The position numbers were made by a program, and so were the translations under genes. The notes beneath the pieces are model-generated. The model worked only from the letters and a program-made list of their open reading frames with translations. It had not been told where the DNA came from and did not search any database. Positions 35,811-44,746 of a stretch of 64,000 nt of DNA are shown here, one piece after another. The stretch lies in NCBI RefSeq assembly GCF_025917315.1, contig NZ_CP080627.1, positions 1,240,001 to 1,304,000 on the forward strand. The letters are read 5' to 3'. The stretch comes from Halomonas qaidamensis. Lineage in GTDB: Bacteria > Pseudomonadota > Gammaproteobacteria > Pseudomonadales > Halomonadaceae. Each line of letters begins with the position of its first letter. Position 1 is the first letter of the stretch.

Positions 35811-37061
35811 ATGCAAACTAACCAGCTACTTTTACTCTTTTGCACTGTGCTCTTGCTGCTTGGGCTAGTGGCTTACTTTGTTGGCCGTGCAAAGGCTTCC
35901 CGTGTGCGCGCATCAGGAGCCGCAATGTTTGCGCAGCCAGACCAGTATGCGTGGTTTGCGGTTCTATCAACGGCAGGGCCGGCAGTGTTAGTGGGGGCCG
36001 TCGGTTCTTTGCTGTTACTGTTGCTAGGCGCTGATATTCCGCCACTATATTTACTTGCTGCTAGTCTGGTGGTGGCTGCCGCGGGCCTTGCTGTGGGCAT
36101 TACCCAGGTTAAACCTGAGTTCCATGCACGCCAAGCCATTGAACGCGTTATTCGATGGATACTAGCTGGCGCGGCGTTGATTTCGATTTTCACAACCTTT
36201 GGAATACTTTTTTCAATTATTTCAGAAGCATTGCGTTTTTTTCAGATGCATAGCTTTTGGGAATTTATTACTGGCACCAACTGGAATCCCGGGGCGAGTT
36301 TTTTAGCATCGGCAGGCCGTGGTGACGGCAGCGGTGCAGAGTTTGGTTCAGTGCCGCTATTTGCGGGCACCTTTATGATCACTGCTATTGCGATGTTGGT
36401 GGCAGTGCCGGTAGGACTGCTCTCCGCTATTTATATGTCGGAATACGCGCCTACCAGGGTTCGCACTATTGCTAAGCCTGTACTTGAAGTGTTGGCAGGT
36501 ATTCCAACTGTGGTATATGGCTTCTTTGCCGCCATCACGGTTGCGCCCATTATTGTCAATATCGCAGGCTTTTTTGGTTTAGATGCCTCTTATAACAATG
36601 CCGTCGCTCCCGGGGTTGTAATGGGGATCATGATTATCCCGTTTATCTCCTCGCTTTCTGATGACGTCATTAACTCTGTACCAGACAGCATGCGCCAAGG
36701 GTCTCTCGCATTGGGTATGACCAAAGGCGAAACGATTCGTGACGTGGTAATACCCGCTGCCTTACCTGGGATTATTTCTGCTTCATTACTGGGTATGTCC
36801 CGGGCGCTGGGCGAAACGATGATTGTTGTGATGGCAGCGGGTATGCGACCCAACCTAACCGCCAATCCTTTAGAGGACATGACGACGGTGACTGTTCGAA
36901 TTGTTGCGGCGCTCACGGGTGACCAGGAATTCGAAAGTGCCGAAACGCTTTCAGCATTTGCTCTGGGCTTGGTTCTATTCGCAGTGACGCTGACGCTCAA
37001 TCTGGTGTCAGTGCTAATGATTCGCCGCTTCCGTGAAAAATACCGCGTTAATAACCTGTAA
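35811..37061 (+). CDS. pstC: Phosphate ABC transporter permease PstC
   Basis: This inner-membrane half of the phosphate channel has 416 residues, longer than E. coli PstC (319). The extra part is three N-terminal helices (about 5-25, 45-68, 78-98) before the standard core. The core includes the periplasmic loop WEFITGTNWNPG and GSVPLFAGTFMITAIAMLVAVPVG. The EAA loop contacting PstB is ALGMTKGETIRDVVIPAALPGI. pstA follows after 18 bp. Confidence 0.94.
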   Translation: MQTNQLLLLFCTVLLLLGLVAYFVGRAKASRVRASGAAMFAQPDQYAWFAVLSTAGPAVLVGAVGSLLLLLLGADIPPLYLLAASLVVAAAGLAVGITQVKPEFHARQAIERVIRWILAGAALISIFTTFGILFSIISEALRFFQMHSFWEFITGTNWNPGASFLASAGRGDGSGAEFGSVPLFAGTFMITAIAMLVAVPVGLLSAIYMSEYAPTRVRTIAKPVLEVLAGIPTVVYGFFAAITVAPIIVNIAGFFGLDASYNNAVAPGVVMGIMIIPFISSLSDDVINSVPDSMRQGSLALGMTKGETIRDVVIPAALPGIISASLLGMSRALGETMIVVMAAGMRPNLTANPLEDMTTVTVRIVAALTGDQEFESAETLSAFALGLVLFAVTLTLNLVSVLMIRRFREKYRVNNL

Positions 37062-37079
37062 CGCCGAGGAACTGATTCG

Positions 37080-38246
37080 ATGAGCCATACTTTTGACGAG
37101 ATCAGCCAGCAGCTTAAGCGGCGTCACCGTAAGTCGTCACGCCTAAAGTGGGTATCCATGGGGGCGCTGGGATTAGCGGGTCTGTTTTTGGTGCTGTTCT
37201 TTGCTGATATGTTAAGCAAAGGGTTGCCAGCTTTTCAGCAAGCATACATCAATACCGAAATTCGTTATTCAGAAGAAGCTAGTCGCGATGGGCGTCAAGC
37301 GTTTGATGAAGACTTGATCCCACTGATTAGTCGCACCGTGGTACGCGTTATCCCGCTTCAGTTGCGCGATAACCCTGAATTAATCGGCACATCAGAGCAG
37401 CGTTGGATGCTGGCAAATAGTGCGGTGGACCAATACCTGAAAGGGCACCGTAATCGCCTTAGCGAGCAAGAAAAAGCTGAGATTGATGAGCGTGTCGCGG
37501 CCGGACAGGTTGATTTGCGCTTCAATAAAACGTTCTTCGGTTCTGGTGATTCAAAAATTGCCGAGAATGCTGGTATTTTGTCGGCTGTCGTCGGTACGGT
37601 GATGACAATGATTGTCACCCTATTGATTGCGTTTCCCATCGGTGTAATGACTGCGATCTATCTAGAAGAATTTGCCCCAGATAACCGCTTTACCCAAGCA
37701 ATTGAAATCAACATTAATAACCTAGCGGCAATACCTTCAATTCTATTCGGTTTGTTGGGCTTGGCGATTTTTATTAACTTTTTTGGGGTGCCGCGCTCTT
37801 CGCCACTGGCAGGCGGTATGACCCTGGCGCTGATGACGCTGCCGGTGATTATTATCTCTACCCGCACAGCGCTACGCAGTGTGCCGGATTCCATTCGTCA
37901 TGCGGCGTTTGGAGTAGGGTGCTCACGCTGGCAGGTAGTGCGTGACCATGTTCTTCCTTTGGCGATGCCTGGCATTATGACGGGTTCCATTATTGGTCTG
38001 GCACAGGCAATGGGTGAAACAGCACCGCTGATTATTGTCGGTATGGTGGCATTTATTCCTGATGTGGGAGCCTCATTTACTAATGCAGCAACAGTAATGC
38101 CCGCTCAAATATTTACTTGGTCAGGTGAGCCAGAGCAGGCGTTTGTGGAAAAAACTGCCGGTGGTATTTTAGTGCTGCTCACCATACTCATCTCACTCAA
38201 CGCCTTTGCCGTTGTACTACGTAAGAAATTTGAGCGTCGCTGGTAG
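37080..38246 (+). CDS. pstA: Phosphate ABC transporter permease PstA with N-terminal DUF3333 region
   Basis: This is the second channel subunit, 388 residues against 296 in E. coli. After one membrane helix (about 27-45) comes a periplasmic domain of about 110 residues ([20 protein letters not shown] to [18 protein letters not shown]), the DUF3333 type. The usual five-helix permease core follows: [33 protein letters not shown] and the EAA loop [22 protein letters not shown]. It is cotranscribed with pstC and pstB. Confidence 0.94.
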   Translation: MSHTFDEISQQLKRRHRKSSRLKWVSMGALGLAGLFLVLFFADMLSKGLPAFQQAYINTEIRYSEEASRDGRQAFDEDLIPLISRTVVRVIPLQLRDNPELIGTSEQRWMLANSAVDQYLKGHRNRLSEQEKAEIDERVAAGQVDLRFNKTFFGSGDSKIAENAGILSAVVGTVMTMIVTLLIAFPIGVMTAIYLEEFAPDNRFTQAIEININNLAAIPSILFGLLGLAIFINFFGVPRSSPLAGGMTLALMTLPVIIISTRTALRSVPDSIRHAAFGVGCSRWQVVRDHVLPLAMPGIMTGSIIGLAQAMGETAPLIIVGMVAFIPDVGASFTNAATVMPAQIFTWSGEPEQAFVEKTAGGILVLLTILISLNAFAVVLRKKFERRW

Positions 38247-38272
38247 GCCAGCACGTCATAGAGGACATTACT

Positions 38273-39112
38273 ATGAATAGCCATGCACCTGTAATGAACC
38301 AGCAGACTCTGCCCGACGTGGGGCAGCCCTATACGCGTAATGAGAAGGCTTGCCATGATTTAAGTATCCGAGTTCGTGATTTGAACCTGTGGTACGGCAA
38401 AACCCAGGCGTTAAAAGGATTGAATATTGATCTTTTTCAGAAGAATGTAACCGCGCTGATTGGCCCTTCGGGGTGCGGTAAATCGACCTTCTTGCGCTGC
38501 CTTAACCGCATGAATGATCTTATTCCTAGTGTTCGTACGGAAGGATTGGTGGAAATGGACGGCCGGGACGTTAACGCCGCAAAGATGGATGAAGTAGCGT
38601 TGCGCCGTCGCGTCGGCATGGTATTTCAGAAGCCGAATCCTTTTCCTAAGTCGATCTACGAAAATATTGCTTACGCACCGCGCATGCATGACTTAGTAAG
38701 TCGTAAAGCAGATCAAGATGAGCTTGTTGAGAAAGCGTTGCGCGATGCAGGCCTATGGAATGAAGTGAAAGATAAGCTACAGGAACCAGGTACTTCCTTA
38801 TCCGGTGGTCAGCAACAGCGCCTGTGTATTGCACGAGCAATTGCGGTTCAGCCGGATGTCATTTTAATGGATGAACCTACTTCTGCGTTAGATCCGATCT
38901 CTACAGCAACGATTGAAGATCTGATGGATAAACTGAAAGAGCAGTTCACCATCGTGACAGTCACGCATAATATGCAGCAGGCTGCACGGGTAGCTGACTA
39001 CACGGCGTTTTTCCATTTAGGGGAAATCATCGAGTACAACGATACCAAAGTAATGTTCTCAACCCCTGCACAGAAGAAAACCGAAGACTATATCTCTGGT
39101 CGCTACGGTTAA
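38273..39112 (+). CDS. pstB: Phosphate ABC transporter ATP-binding protein PstB
   Basis: PstB powers phosphate import. The 279-residue product has Walker [11 protein letters not shown]-loop [16 protein letters not shown] (PNPFP is characteristic of PstB), ABC signature [14 protein letters not shown], Walker [13 protein letters not shown] and switch VTHNMQQA. The N-terminal 25 residues are a Gln/Pro-rich extension. A terminator follows. No phoU or phoBR is in the window, although phoU often closes this operon. Confidence 0.96.
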   Translation: MNSHAPVMNQQTLPDVGQPYTRNEKACHDLSIRVRDLNLWYGKTQALKGLNIDLFQKNVTALIGPSGCGKSTFLRCLNRMNDLIPSVRTEGLVEMDGRDVNAAKMDEVALRRRVGMVFQKPNPFPKSIYENIAYAPRMHDLVSRKADQDELVEKALRDAGLWNEVKDKLQEPGTSLSGGQQQRLCIARAIAVQPDVILMDEPTSALDPISTATIEDLMDKLKEQFTIVTVTHNMQQAARVADYTAFFHLGEIIEYNDTKVMFSTPAQKKTEDYISGRYG

Positions 39113-39120
39113 CTAAGTAC

Positions 39121-39162
39121 TGCCTGCAAGCTAGCGCTAAGCTAACCTGCAGGCATTTTTTT
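39121..39162 (+). terminator. Terminator after pstB
   Basis: TGCCTGCA (39121-39128) pairs with TGCAGGCA (39148-39155), enclosing a smaller AGCTA-containing hairpin, and is followed by T7. It lies 9 bp after the pstB stop. Confidence 0.7.
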
Positions 39163-39170
39163 AGTTTTTT

Positions 39171-39190
39171 ATATATGTTTTTTCGTATGT
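39171..39190. promoter_or_regulatory. ars operator site 1 (upstream of gapdh-arsJ)
   Basis: ATATATG-TTTTTT-CGTATGT: two heptamers forming an imperfect inverted repeat around 6 bp. It is 19 of 20 bases identical to the site between arsH and arsC. It lies 79 bp before the GAPDH start. An ArsR/SmtB-type repressor site is the likely reading; no arsR is in the window. Confidence 0.65.
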
Positions 39191-39269
39191 TTGCATTACG
39201 ATTTTTGTACTGTTCACCTATTCGCTTATCTAGCCATTCATCCATATGTTTAACTAAACAGGAGGCCTC

Positions 39270-40298
39270 ATGGCATTACGTATTGGTATTAACGGGTTTG
39301 GTCGTATTGGTCGGCTGGCGCTGCGCAGTCTCTGGGCTGGGGTTGAAACTGGGGCGGTAGAACTTATCCGTATTAATGACCCCGGCGGCGATGCGGCAAC
39401 GTTTGCCCACCTGCTTGAATTTGACTCGGTACATGGTCACTGGTCGCCTGGTAATGGGATCACCACCTCTAACAATACGATTGTTTTAGATGGTAAATCT
39501 GTTTCATTTAGTGCCAATAAAATGATTGCCGACAGTGACTGGTCGGCGTGTGACGTGGTCATTGAGTGCTCGGGTAAAATGAAAGAAACCGCCACACTTC
39601 AAGCATACCTTGACCAAGGGGTTGCGCGGGTGGTGGTGAGTGCACCAATTAAAGATGCCAGCGTGCTGAACGTGGTGGTAGGCGTTAATGATCACCTTTA
39701 CGATCCTGCTCAGCATCGAATTGTGACCGCCGCTAGTTGTACCACTAACTGCTTGGCACCGGTGGTGAAAGTGATTCAGGAAACCTTTGGCATTCGCCAT
39801 GGCTCGATGACCACGGTACACGACATTACCAACACTCAAACCATTCTGGATGCGCCGCATAAAGACCTGCGTCGTGCTCGTGCTTGTGGCATGAGTCTGA
39901 TTCCGACAACGACCGGCTCTGCGAAAGCGATTACCGCAATTTTCCCCGAGCTGGAAGGCAAGCTAAATGGCCATGCCATTCGCGTGCCGCTAGCCAACGC
40001 ATCGCTCACTGATATGGTGTTTGAGCTTGAGCGCGTGGTCACGGCGGAAGAAGTTAATCTAGCGCTGAAGACAGCCGCGGAGGGAGAGCTTGCCGGTATT
40101 TTGGGTTATGAAGAACGCCCGCTGGTATCGATTGATTATCGCACTGACCCACGCAGCTCCATTATCGATGCGCTTTCCACCATGGTGGTCAACGGCACCC
40201 AGCTTAAGCTTTACGCCTGGTATGACAACGAGTGGGGTTATGCCAACCGTACCGCTGAACTCGCTATGAAAGTGGGTGGAGCCGATGGGGGTGAGTGA
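39270..40298 (+). CDS. Glyceraldehyde-3-phosphate dehydrogenase, arsenic-associated
   Basis: The 342-residue enzyme has the NAD-binding start [17 protein letters not shown], the catalytic SCTTN motif ([12 protein letters not shown], Cys about 153) and [11 protein letters not shown]. It overlaps arsJ, which is the distinguishing context. In Pseudomonas, GAPDH paired with ArsJ forms 1-arseno-3-phosphoglycerate from arsenate and glyceraldehyde 3-phosphate, and ArsJ exports it. GGAGG lies before the ATG, and an ars-type operator lies upstream. Its immediate neighbour on the left is the phosphate importer operon. A general glycolytic copy should exist elsewhere (inferred). Confidence 0.93.
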   Translation: MALRIGINGFGRIGRLALRSLWAGVETGAVELIRINDPGGDAATFAHLLEFDSVHGHWSPGNGITTSNNTIVLDGKSVSFSANKMIADSDWSACDVVIECSGKMKETATLQAYLDQGVARVVVSAPIKDASVLNVVVGVNDHLYDPAQHRIVTAASCTTNCLAPVVKVIQETFGIRHGSMTTVHDITNTQTILDAPHKDLRRARACGMSLIPTTTGSAKAITAIFPELEGKLNGHAIRVPLANASLTDMVFELERVVTAEEVNLALKTAAEGELAGILGYEERPLVSIDYRTDPRSSIIDALSTMVVNGTQLKLYAWYDNEWGYANRTAELAMKVGGADGGE

Positions 40299-41514
40299 TT
40301 CCCTGCTGAGCCGGGTTCGAGCGCTGCCTTTCGAGGTGCGCCAATACATGCTAATCACCGGTAACTACTGGGCATTTACCATTACCGATGGCGCGCTGCG
40401 CATGTTGGTAGTGATGTATTTTCACCAGTTGGGCTACTCGCCGCTGCAAATTGCCATGCTGTTTCTGTTCTACGAAGCCTTTGGCGTAGTGACCAACTTG
40501 GTGGGCGGCTGGCTGGGTGCGCGGTTAGGCTTGAACCGCACGATGAATGTGGGGCTTGGGTTGCAAATTATCGCCCTTGCTATGCTGATGGTGCCCGCAG
40601 GAATGCTTACGGTTGTTTGGGTCATGGCGGCTCAGGCGTTGTCTGGGATCGCCAAAGACCTAAACAAAATGAGCGCTAAAAGTGCGGTTAAAGTGCTGGT
40701 ACCTAAAGAGAGTGCCAATGCCAATAGCGCGCTTTACCGTTGGGTAGCGATGCTGACCGGCTCTAAAAATGCATTGAAAGGTCTCGGCTTTTTTATTGGC
40801 GGGGTGTTGCTAACGCTGATTGGTTTCCGTGGTGCGGTGATTGCCATGGCGGTTATGCTTAGTGGGGTGCTCTTACTCTCTTTTTGGCGCTTGAAGGCTG
40901 ATTTAGGGCGCCAGAAGGTAAAGCCTAAGTTTTCGGAAATTTTCTCCAAGTCCCGCGCGATTAATGTGCTTTCAGCGGCGCGTTTTTGCCTGTTTGCATC
41001 AAGGGATGTCTGGTTCGTAGTGGCGTTGCCGGTGTTTTTATATGACCAGCACGGCTGGACCCACTGGACGGTGGGGGGATTACTGGCAGCATGGATTATT
41101 GGCTACGGCGGGGTCCAAACCCAGGCACCTAAGCTAACTCGGCTGATTAAGGGGGATGCTCGCGCGCTAACCGCAGGCTGGGCAGCTGCTCTAGCAGTGT
41201 TGGCAATTTTATTGGCGTTGCTACCGCTAGAGCAGGTGGCTTGGCTAGTGGTCGGGCTTTTAGCGTTTGGTGTGCTGTTTGCGATTAATTCCAGCTGGCA
41301 CAGTTACCTGATCGTTCATTATGCCCGTGCCGATGGCGTCTCGATGGACGTTGGCTTCTACTATATGGCCAATGCCATGGGGCGGTTGGTGGGAACCTTG
41401 CTATCAGGCTGGCTATATATGGCGTATGGGCTGAGTGCCTGTCTTTGGGTATCGGCGGCCTTAGTGGCAGCCAGTTCATTGATGGCACTGGCGTTGCCTA
41501 AACAAACCGCATGA
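40291..41514 (+). CDS. arsJ: Organoarsenical exporter ArsJ (MFS)
   Basis: The product is about 407 residues with 11-12 membrane helices. The N-terminus [34 protein letters not shown] and the segment [14 protein letters not shown] are characteristic of ArsJ, which exports 1-arseno-3-phosphoglycerate. Possible starts are GTG 40276, ATG 40285 and GTG 40291; the last has GGAG nine bases upstream. All overlap the GAPDH end, so the two genes are coupled. The stop overlaps the ATG of the next transporter. Confidence 0.93.
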   Translation: MSDSLLSRVRALPFEVRQYMLITGNYWAFTITDGALRMLVVMYFHQLGYSPLQIAMLFLFYEAFGVVTNLVGGWLGARLGLNRTMNVGLGLQIIALAMLMVPAGMLTVVWVMAAQALSGIAKDLNKMSAKSAVKVLVPKESANANSALYRWVAMLTGSKNALKGLGFFIGGVLLTLIGFRGAVIAMAVMLSGVLLLSFWRLKADLGRQKVKPKFSEIFSKSRAINVLSAARFCLFASRDVWFVVALPVFLYDQHGWTHWTVGGLLAAWIIGYGGVQTQAPKLTRLIKGDARALTAGWAAALAVLAILLALLPLEQVAWLVVGLLAFGVLFAINSSWHSYLIVHYARADGVSMDVGFYYMANAMGRLVGTLLSGWLYMAYGLSACLWVSAALVAASSLMALALPKQTA

Positions 41515-42665
41515 TTCGCTCGCCCAGGGTTGGTTTAACGCTCACATTAGGCAGTGCGCAAACCCTCGCCTGGGCTTCCAGCTATTATCTGCCCGCTATT
41601 CTTGCAGTCCCAATAGCAAAAGAGTTAGGTGTCTCAACTAGCTGGGTATTTGGCGCTTTTTCAGCAGCCTTACTGCTGACGGCAGTGCTCGGGCCTTCCG
41701 TTGGCCGATGGATCGATAGGCAAGGCGGGCGAGGCGTGTTGATGGCCTCTAATGGGGTATTGGCACTGGGTCTTGGCATAATGGCCGTGTCCCAGGGTTT
41801 ACCCTCGCTAATACTTGCTTGGTTGGTGACGGGGATTGGGATGGCGATGGGGCTATACGATGCTGCCTTTGCCACCTTAGGCCGATTATTAGGGCGTCAA
41901 GCGAGGGCATCGATTACCGGTGTTACGCTGGTTGCTGGATTTGCCAGCACGGTGGGGTGGCCGCTTACCGCATGGTTGGAAAACGAATGGGGCTGGCGCG
42001 TGGCCTGCGCTAGCTGGGCATTAGCGCATGTGTTGATCGGTATGCCCTTGAATTTCAGCCTGCCTAAAGTGGCTAGCAACGCCGTTTTTAGTGAGGCCGA
42101 TCAACGAGCGCCAAGGCCAGACCGTCCCCGCTTAACTATGCTGCTACTAGCCTATGTGTTTGCGGCTGGGTGGTTTGTGTCGACGGCGATGGCGGCGCAT
42201 CTTCCAAGGCTTCTGCAGGAGAGTGGTGCGTCACTTTCAGTCGCAATTGCTGCTTCCGCGCTTGTGGGGCCTGCGCAGGTAGCAGCGCGCATGGGAGAGT
42301 TTATACTGCTCAGGCACTGCCATCCGTTAGTGGCGGCACGCGTGGCAACAACGCTGCATCCGTTAGGTGCCGCACTGTTAACAGCCGTTGGTATGCCTGC
42401 TGCCGGTTTTGCGTTACTGCATGGTGCGGGCAACGGTATGATGACCATTGCTTCCGGCACGTTGCCGCTAGCGTTATTTGGCCCTAAAGGGTTCGGTCGG
42501 CGGCAAGGGCTTATTATTGCCCCCGCACGTGCGTCTCAAGCACTCGCACCACTGCTATTTGGCCTGCTGATTGAGCACAGTGGTGCCAGTGCGCTGTGGC
42601 TGACGGCACTGTTAATGCTCGGAGCGACGCTAGTGTTACTGCTTATCCGTGTGCCTAGTCAGTAG
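41511..42665 (+). CDS. MFS transporter coupled to arsJ
   Basis: This 384-residue MFS protein has 12 helices, with the loop motif GPSVGRWIDRQGGRGVLMASN (about 62-82). The start ATG overlaps the arsJ stop (ATGA), so it is translated with arsJ and must belong to the same function or stress response. Its sequence resembles small-anion/aromatic-type MFS permeases; MFS arsenite exporters such as ArsK exist, but I cannot assign it to them from sequence. It ends 18 bp from the convergent thioredoxin-like gene. Confidence 0.8.
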   Translation: MIRSPRVGLTLTLGSAQTLAWASSYYLPAILAVPIAKELGVSTSWVFGAFSAALLLTAVLGPSVGRWIDRQGGRGVLMASNGVLALGLGIMAVSQGLPSLILAWLVTGIGMAMGLYDAAFATLGRLLGRQARASITGVTLVAGFASTVGWPLTAWLENEWGWRVACASWALAHVLIGMPLNFSLPKVASNAVFSEADQRAPRPDRPRLTMLLLAYVFAAGWFVSTAMAAHLPRLLQESGASLSVAIAASALVGPAQVAARMGEFILLRHCHPLVAARVATTLHPLGAALLTAVGMPAAGFALLHGAGNGMMTIASGTLPLALFGPKGFGRRQGLIIAPARASQALAPLLFGLLIEHSGASALWLTALLMLGATLVLLLIRVPSQ

Positions 42666-42683
42666 GATTGTATCATCGACACA

Positions 42684-42920
42684 TTATGATGCTTTGAGCA
42701 GTTTCTGAATATCTTCTGCGCTGGCTACTTTACCCTCAATGACGATATCGTCCTCGATGCTTAGCGCAGGCGTGCGCATAATGCCTTCGTCAATAATGGC
42801 GTTCACATCAGTAATTTTCTCGATATCCACCGTTAAGCCGAGGGCATTGGCCGCTTCCTGTGCGTTGTCGGTCAGTTGTTGGCACTTTTTGCAGCCGCTA
42901 CCGTATATCTTGAGTTTCAT
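42684..42920 (-). CDS. Small thioredoxin-like protein (redox-active disulfide family)
   Basis: 78 residues, starting MKLKIYGSGCKKCQQL: the CxxC active site (Cys10, Cys13) follows the first strand as in the TM0996/MTH895 glutaredoxin-like family. RTPALSIEDDIVIEGK has the conserved cis-proline. Members occur next to DUF318/ArsP-type permeases; this one is 63 bp downstream of such a gene in the same direction. A likely role is keeping the permease cysteines or its substrate reduced (inference). AGGAG lies before the ATG. Confidence 0.85.
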   Translation of the reverse strand: MKLKIYGSGCKKCQQLTDNAQEAANALGLTVDIEKITDVNAIIDEGIMRTPALSIEDDIVIEGKVASAEDIQKLLKAS

Positions 42921-42983
42921 GACATCACTCCTGTCAGTTTGAGCGTTTTCTTACCACAACATCGTTGCGGTAGTACTTGTTAG

Positions 42984-44336
42984 TTAAGGCCAAAACTGGC
43001 CATATAAATAGCCTGATAGTGTTGCCATTACGACAACCAGTGTGCAGTAAACCAGGGTTTTTTGCGTACCTATGATGGTGCGAATCACTAGCATGTTGGG
43101 TAACGACAGGGCAGGCCCTGCCAGCAACAGGGCTAACGCTGGGCCCTTGCCCATCCCGTTACCAATCAGGCCTTGAACGATGGGCACTTCGGTAAGGGTC
43201 GAGAAATACATAAAGCCGCCCAGTAACGAGGCAAGGAAGGTAGAGCGCAAGCCGTTATCTCCTACCGCCAGTACCACCCACTCTGAAGGGATGAGGCCTT
43301 CCTCACCGGGGCGGCCTAACAGCAGACCAGCCACGAATACCCCCACCAGTAGCAGTGGCATGATCAGTTTGGTGAACTCCCAGCTCTGCTCTGCCCATTC
43401 ACGGTCTTCGTCACGCAGAGTGGCAATCAGCATAAGGCCGATAATACCGACCGCGAACGCCAGTTCAGGTACGCTGGGTACTAGTACGGCGGCGATGGCG
43501 ACGGCACTTGCCAGTACCGCTACTTGATGAAGCGGCCAGTTCCAGCGGCGAATCAGTAGCAGTGCGAAAAGCCCGGAAAGTACGGCAGTGATATGCCATT
43601 TATAGGCATGAATGGTCATCCAGACAGCGCTGTCGGCTGCCGCCCAGTTAGCGAAGACCAGGATGCCCACCATCAGCCCAAAAAACATCCCGATTTGGCT
43701 TAAAGGGCGAGAGAGCTCACCACTGAAGCCGCGGCTATTTTTAGTGGCACGGGCCTGCTCTTCGCGGCGGTAAATTAGGTGCATGATGACGCCAATTACC
43801 ACGGCAAATACAATCGCGCCGATAGCTCTGGCTAACCCCAGCTCCAAGCCAAGTACTTTGGCGGTTACCACAATCGCCATAATATTGATGGCGGGTCCTG
43901 AATAAAGAAAGGCAATGGCAGGCCCCAGACCTGCGCCCCGACGATAAATGCCGCCGAAAAGCGGTAGTACGGTGCAAGAACAAACGGCCAGCAGCGTGCC
44001 AGAAACCGAAGCCATGCCAAAAGCGACAGGCTTTGAGGCGTTAGGCCCTAGGTAGCGCATCACGGCGCCTTCGTTTAGATAGGCAGCCATAGCGCCAGCG
44101 ATCAGAAAGGCTGGCAGTAGGCAGAGAATGACGTGTTCCTGTGCGTACCAGTGTGTCAATCGAATGCCTTCCAACACGGCGTTGTCGAAGCGCGCTGTTC
44201 CAGCGGGCAGGAAATAGATCAGCAGAAAAATTCCCACTACGGCAGCGAGCCAGCGTACTTGGTTGGGGTTCTCCTTGGCGAGATAAAGCAAGCGACCGGC
44301 AAAGGAGGAAGTTGAGGTAGGACTAGATTCCGTCAC
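42984..44336 (-). CDS. DUF318/UPF0718-family permease, ArsP-like
   Basis: This 450-residue polytopic protein has two permease repeats. The first carries VCSCTVLPLFGGIYRRGAGLGPAIAFLYSGPAIN; CSC followed by LP and the SGPA loop are typical of the family that includes the methylarsenite exporter ArsP. The second has STLTEVPIVQGLIGNGMGKGPALALLLAGPALSLPN. It is longer than ArsP (about 300-350), owing to a central stretch of extra helices. The start is GTG (44334-44336) with GAGGT upstream. Its own ars-type operator lies 41 bp upstream. Trivalent organoarsenical export is likely but inferred. Confidence 0.82.
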   Translation of the reverse strand: MTESSPTSTSSFAGRLLYLAKENPNQVRWLAAVVGIFLLIYFLPAGTARFDNAVLEGIRLTHWYAQEHVILCLLPAFLIAGAMAAYLNEGAVMRYLGPNASKPVAFGMASVSGTLLAVCSCTVLPLFGGIYRRGAGLGPAIAFLYSGPAINIMAIVVTAKVLGLELGLARAIGAIVFAVVIGVIMHLIYRREEQARATKNSRGFSGELSRPLSQIGMFFGLMVGILVFANWAAADSAVWMTIHAYKWHITAVLSGLFALLLIRRWNWPLHQVAVLASAVAIAAVLVPSVPELAFAVGIIGLMLIATLRDEDREWAEQSWEFTKLIMPLLLVGVFVAGLLLGRPGEEGLIPSEWVVLAVGDNGLRSTFLASLLGGFMYFSTLTEVPIVQGLIGNGMGKGPALALLLAGPALSLPNMLVIRTIIGTQKTLVYCTLVVVMATLSGYLYGQFWP

Positions 44337-44377
44337 GGGATACCTCGCATAGGTCTAAATGAAATATGATTATAACA

Positions 44378-44397
44378 ATATATGTTTATGCGTATAT
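44378..44397. promoter_or_regulatory. ars operator site 2 (upstream of the permease)
   Basis: ATATATG-TTTATG-CGTATAT has the same 7-6-7 layout as the other two sites. It lies 41 bp before the permease start, in the gap after the CC-motif gene, and indicates a separate promoter for permease and thioredoxin-like gene. Confidence 0.65.
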
Positions 44398-44449
44398 TAT
44401 CTAGTCAATGCTTTCGTTAAGGCAATCCTGCCTTTATGTTTTGTGTCAT

Positions 44450-44743
44450 CTATTTTGATTGAATAACGGTGCCATCCACATAAAGATGGCGAAATTTCCA
44501 CCAGCCTTCAACGCTAATGCGCAGCCCTTGATGAGCCAGTTCAGGGGCAATGTAGATCGAAATATTCTCTTGAACATGATGTTGGTAGTGTTGGGTGGCA
44601 TTTGGGGATTGCGCTTCGGCTACCGCTAGGTTGGCAAGCCCTCCGCAGCAGCCGTGGCGAGGGGAAAGACGAACAGTGACGGCGCTGCCTTGTTGTTTGA
44701 TGAAGTCGATGGCGTCGCTGTCTATTTCAATCACATGCTTCAT
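44450..44743 (-). CDS. CC-motif protein with HesB-like features
   Basis: 97 residues with a distinctive SPRHGCCGGLANLAV segment (vicinal Cys about 32-33). The rest is beta-rich: EIDSDAIDFIKQQGSAVTVRLS, then ISIYIAPEL and LRISVEGWWKFRHLYVDG. This resembles the uncharacterised CC/Se-motif (seleno)protein family, in which one of the two cysteines can be selenocysteine; here both are Cys. I am not certain of the family. It is the last gene of the leftward arsH operon, 3 bp after the FMN reductase. The vicinal thiols suit trivalent arsenic binding, which is inference. Confidence 0.65.
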   Translation of the reverse strand: MKHVIEIDSDAIDFIKQQGSAVTVRLSPRHGCCGGLANLAVAEAQSPNATQHYQHHVQENISIYIAPELAHQGLRISVEGWWKFRHLYVDGTVIQSK

Positions 44744-44746
44744 CGC

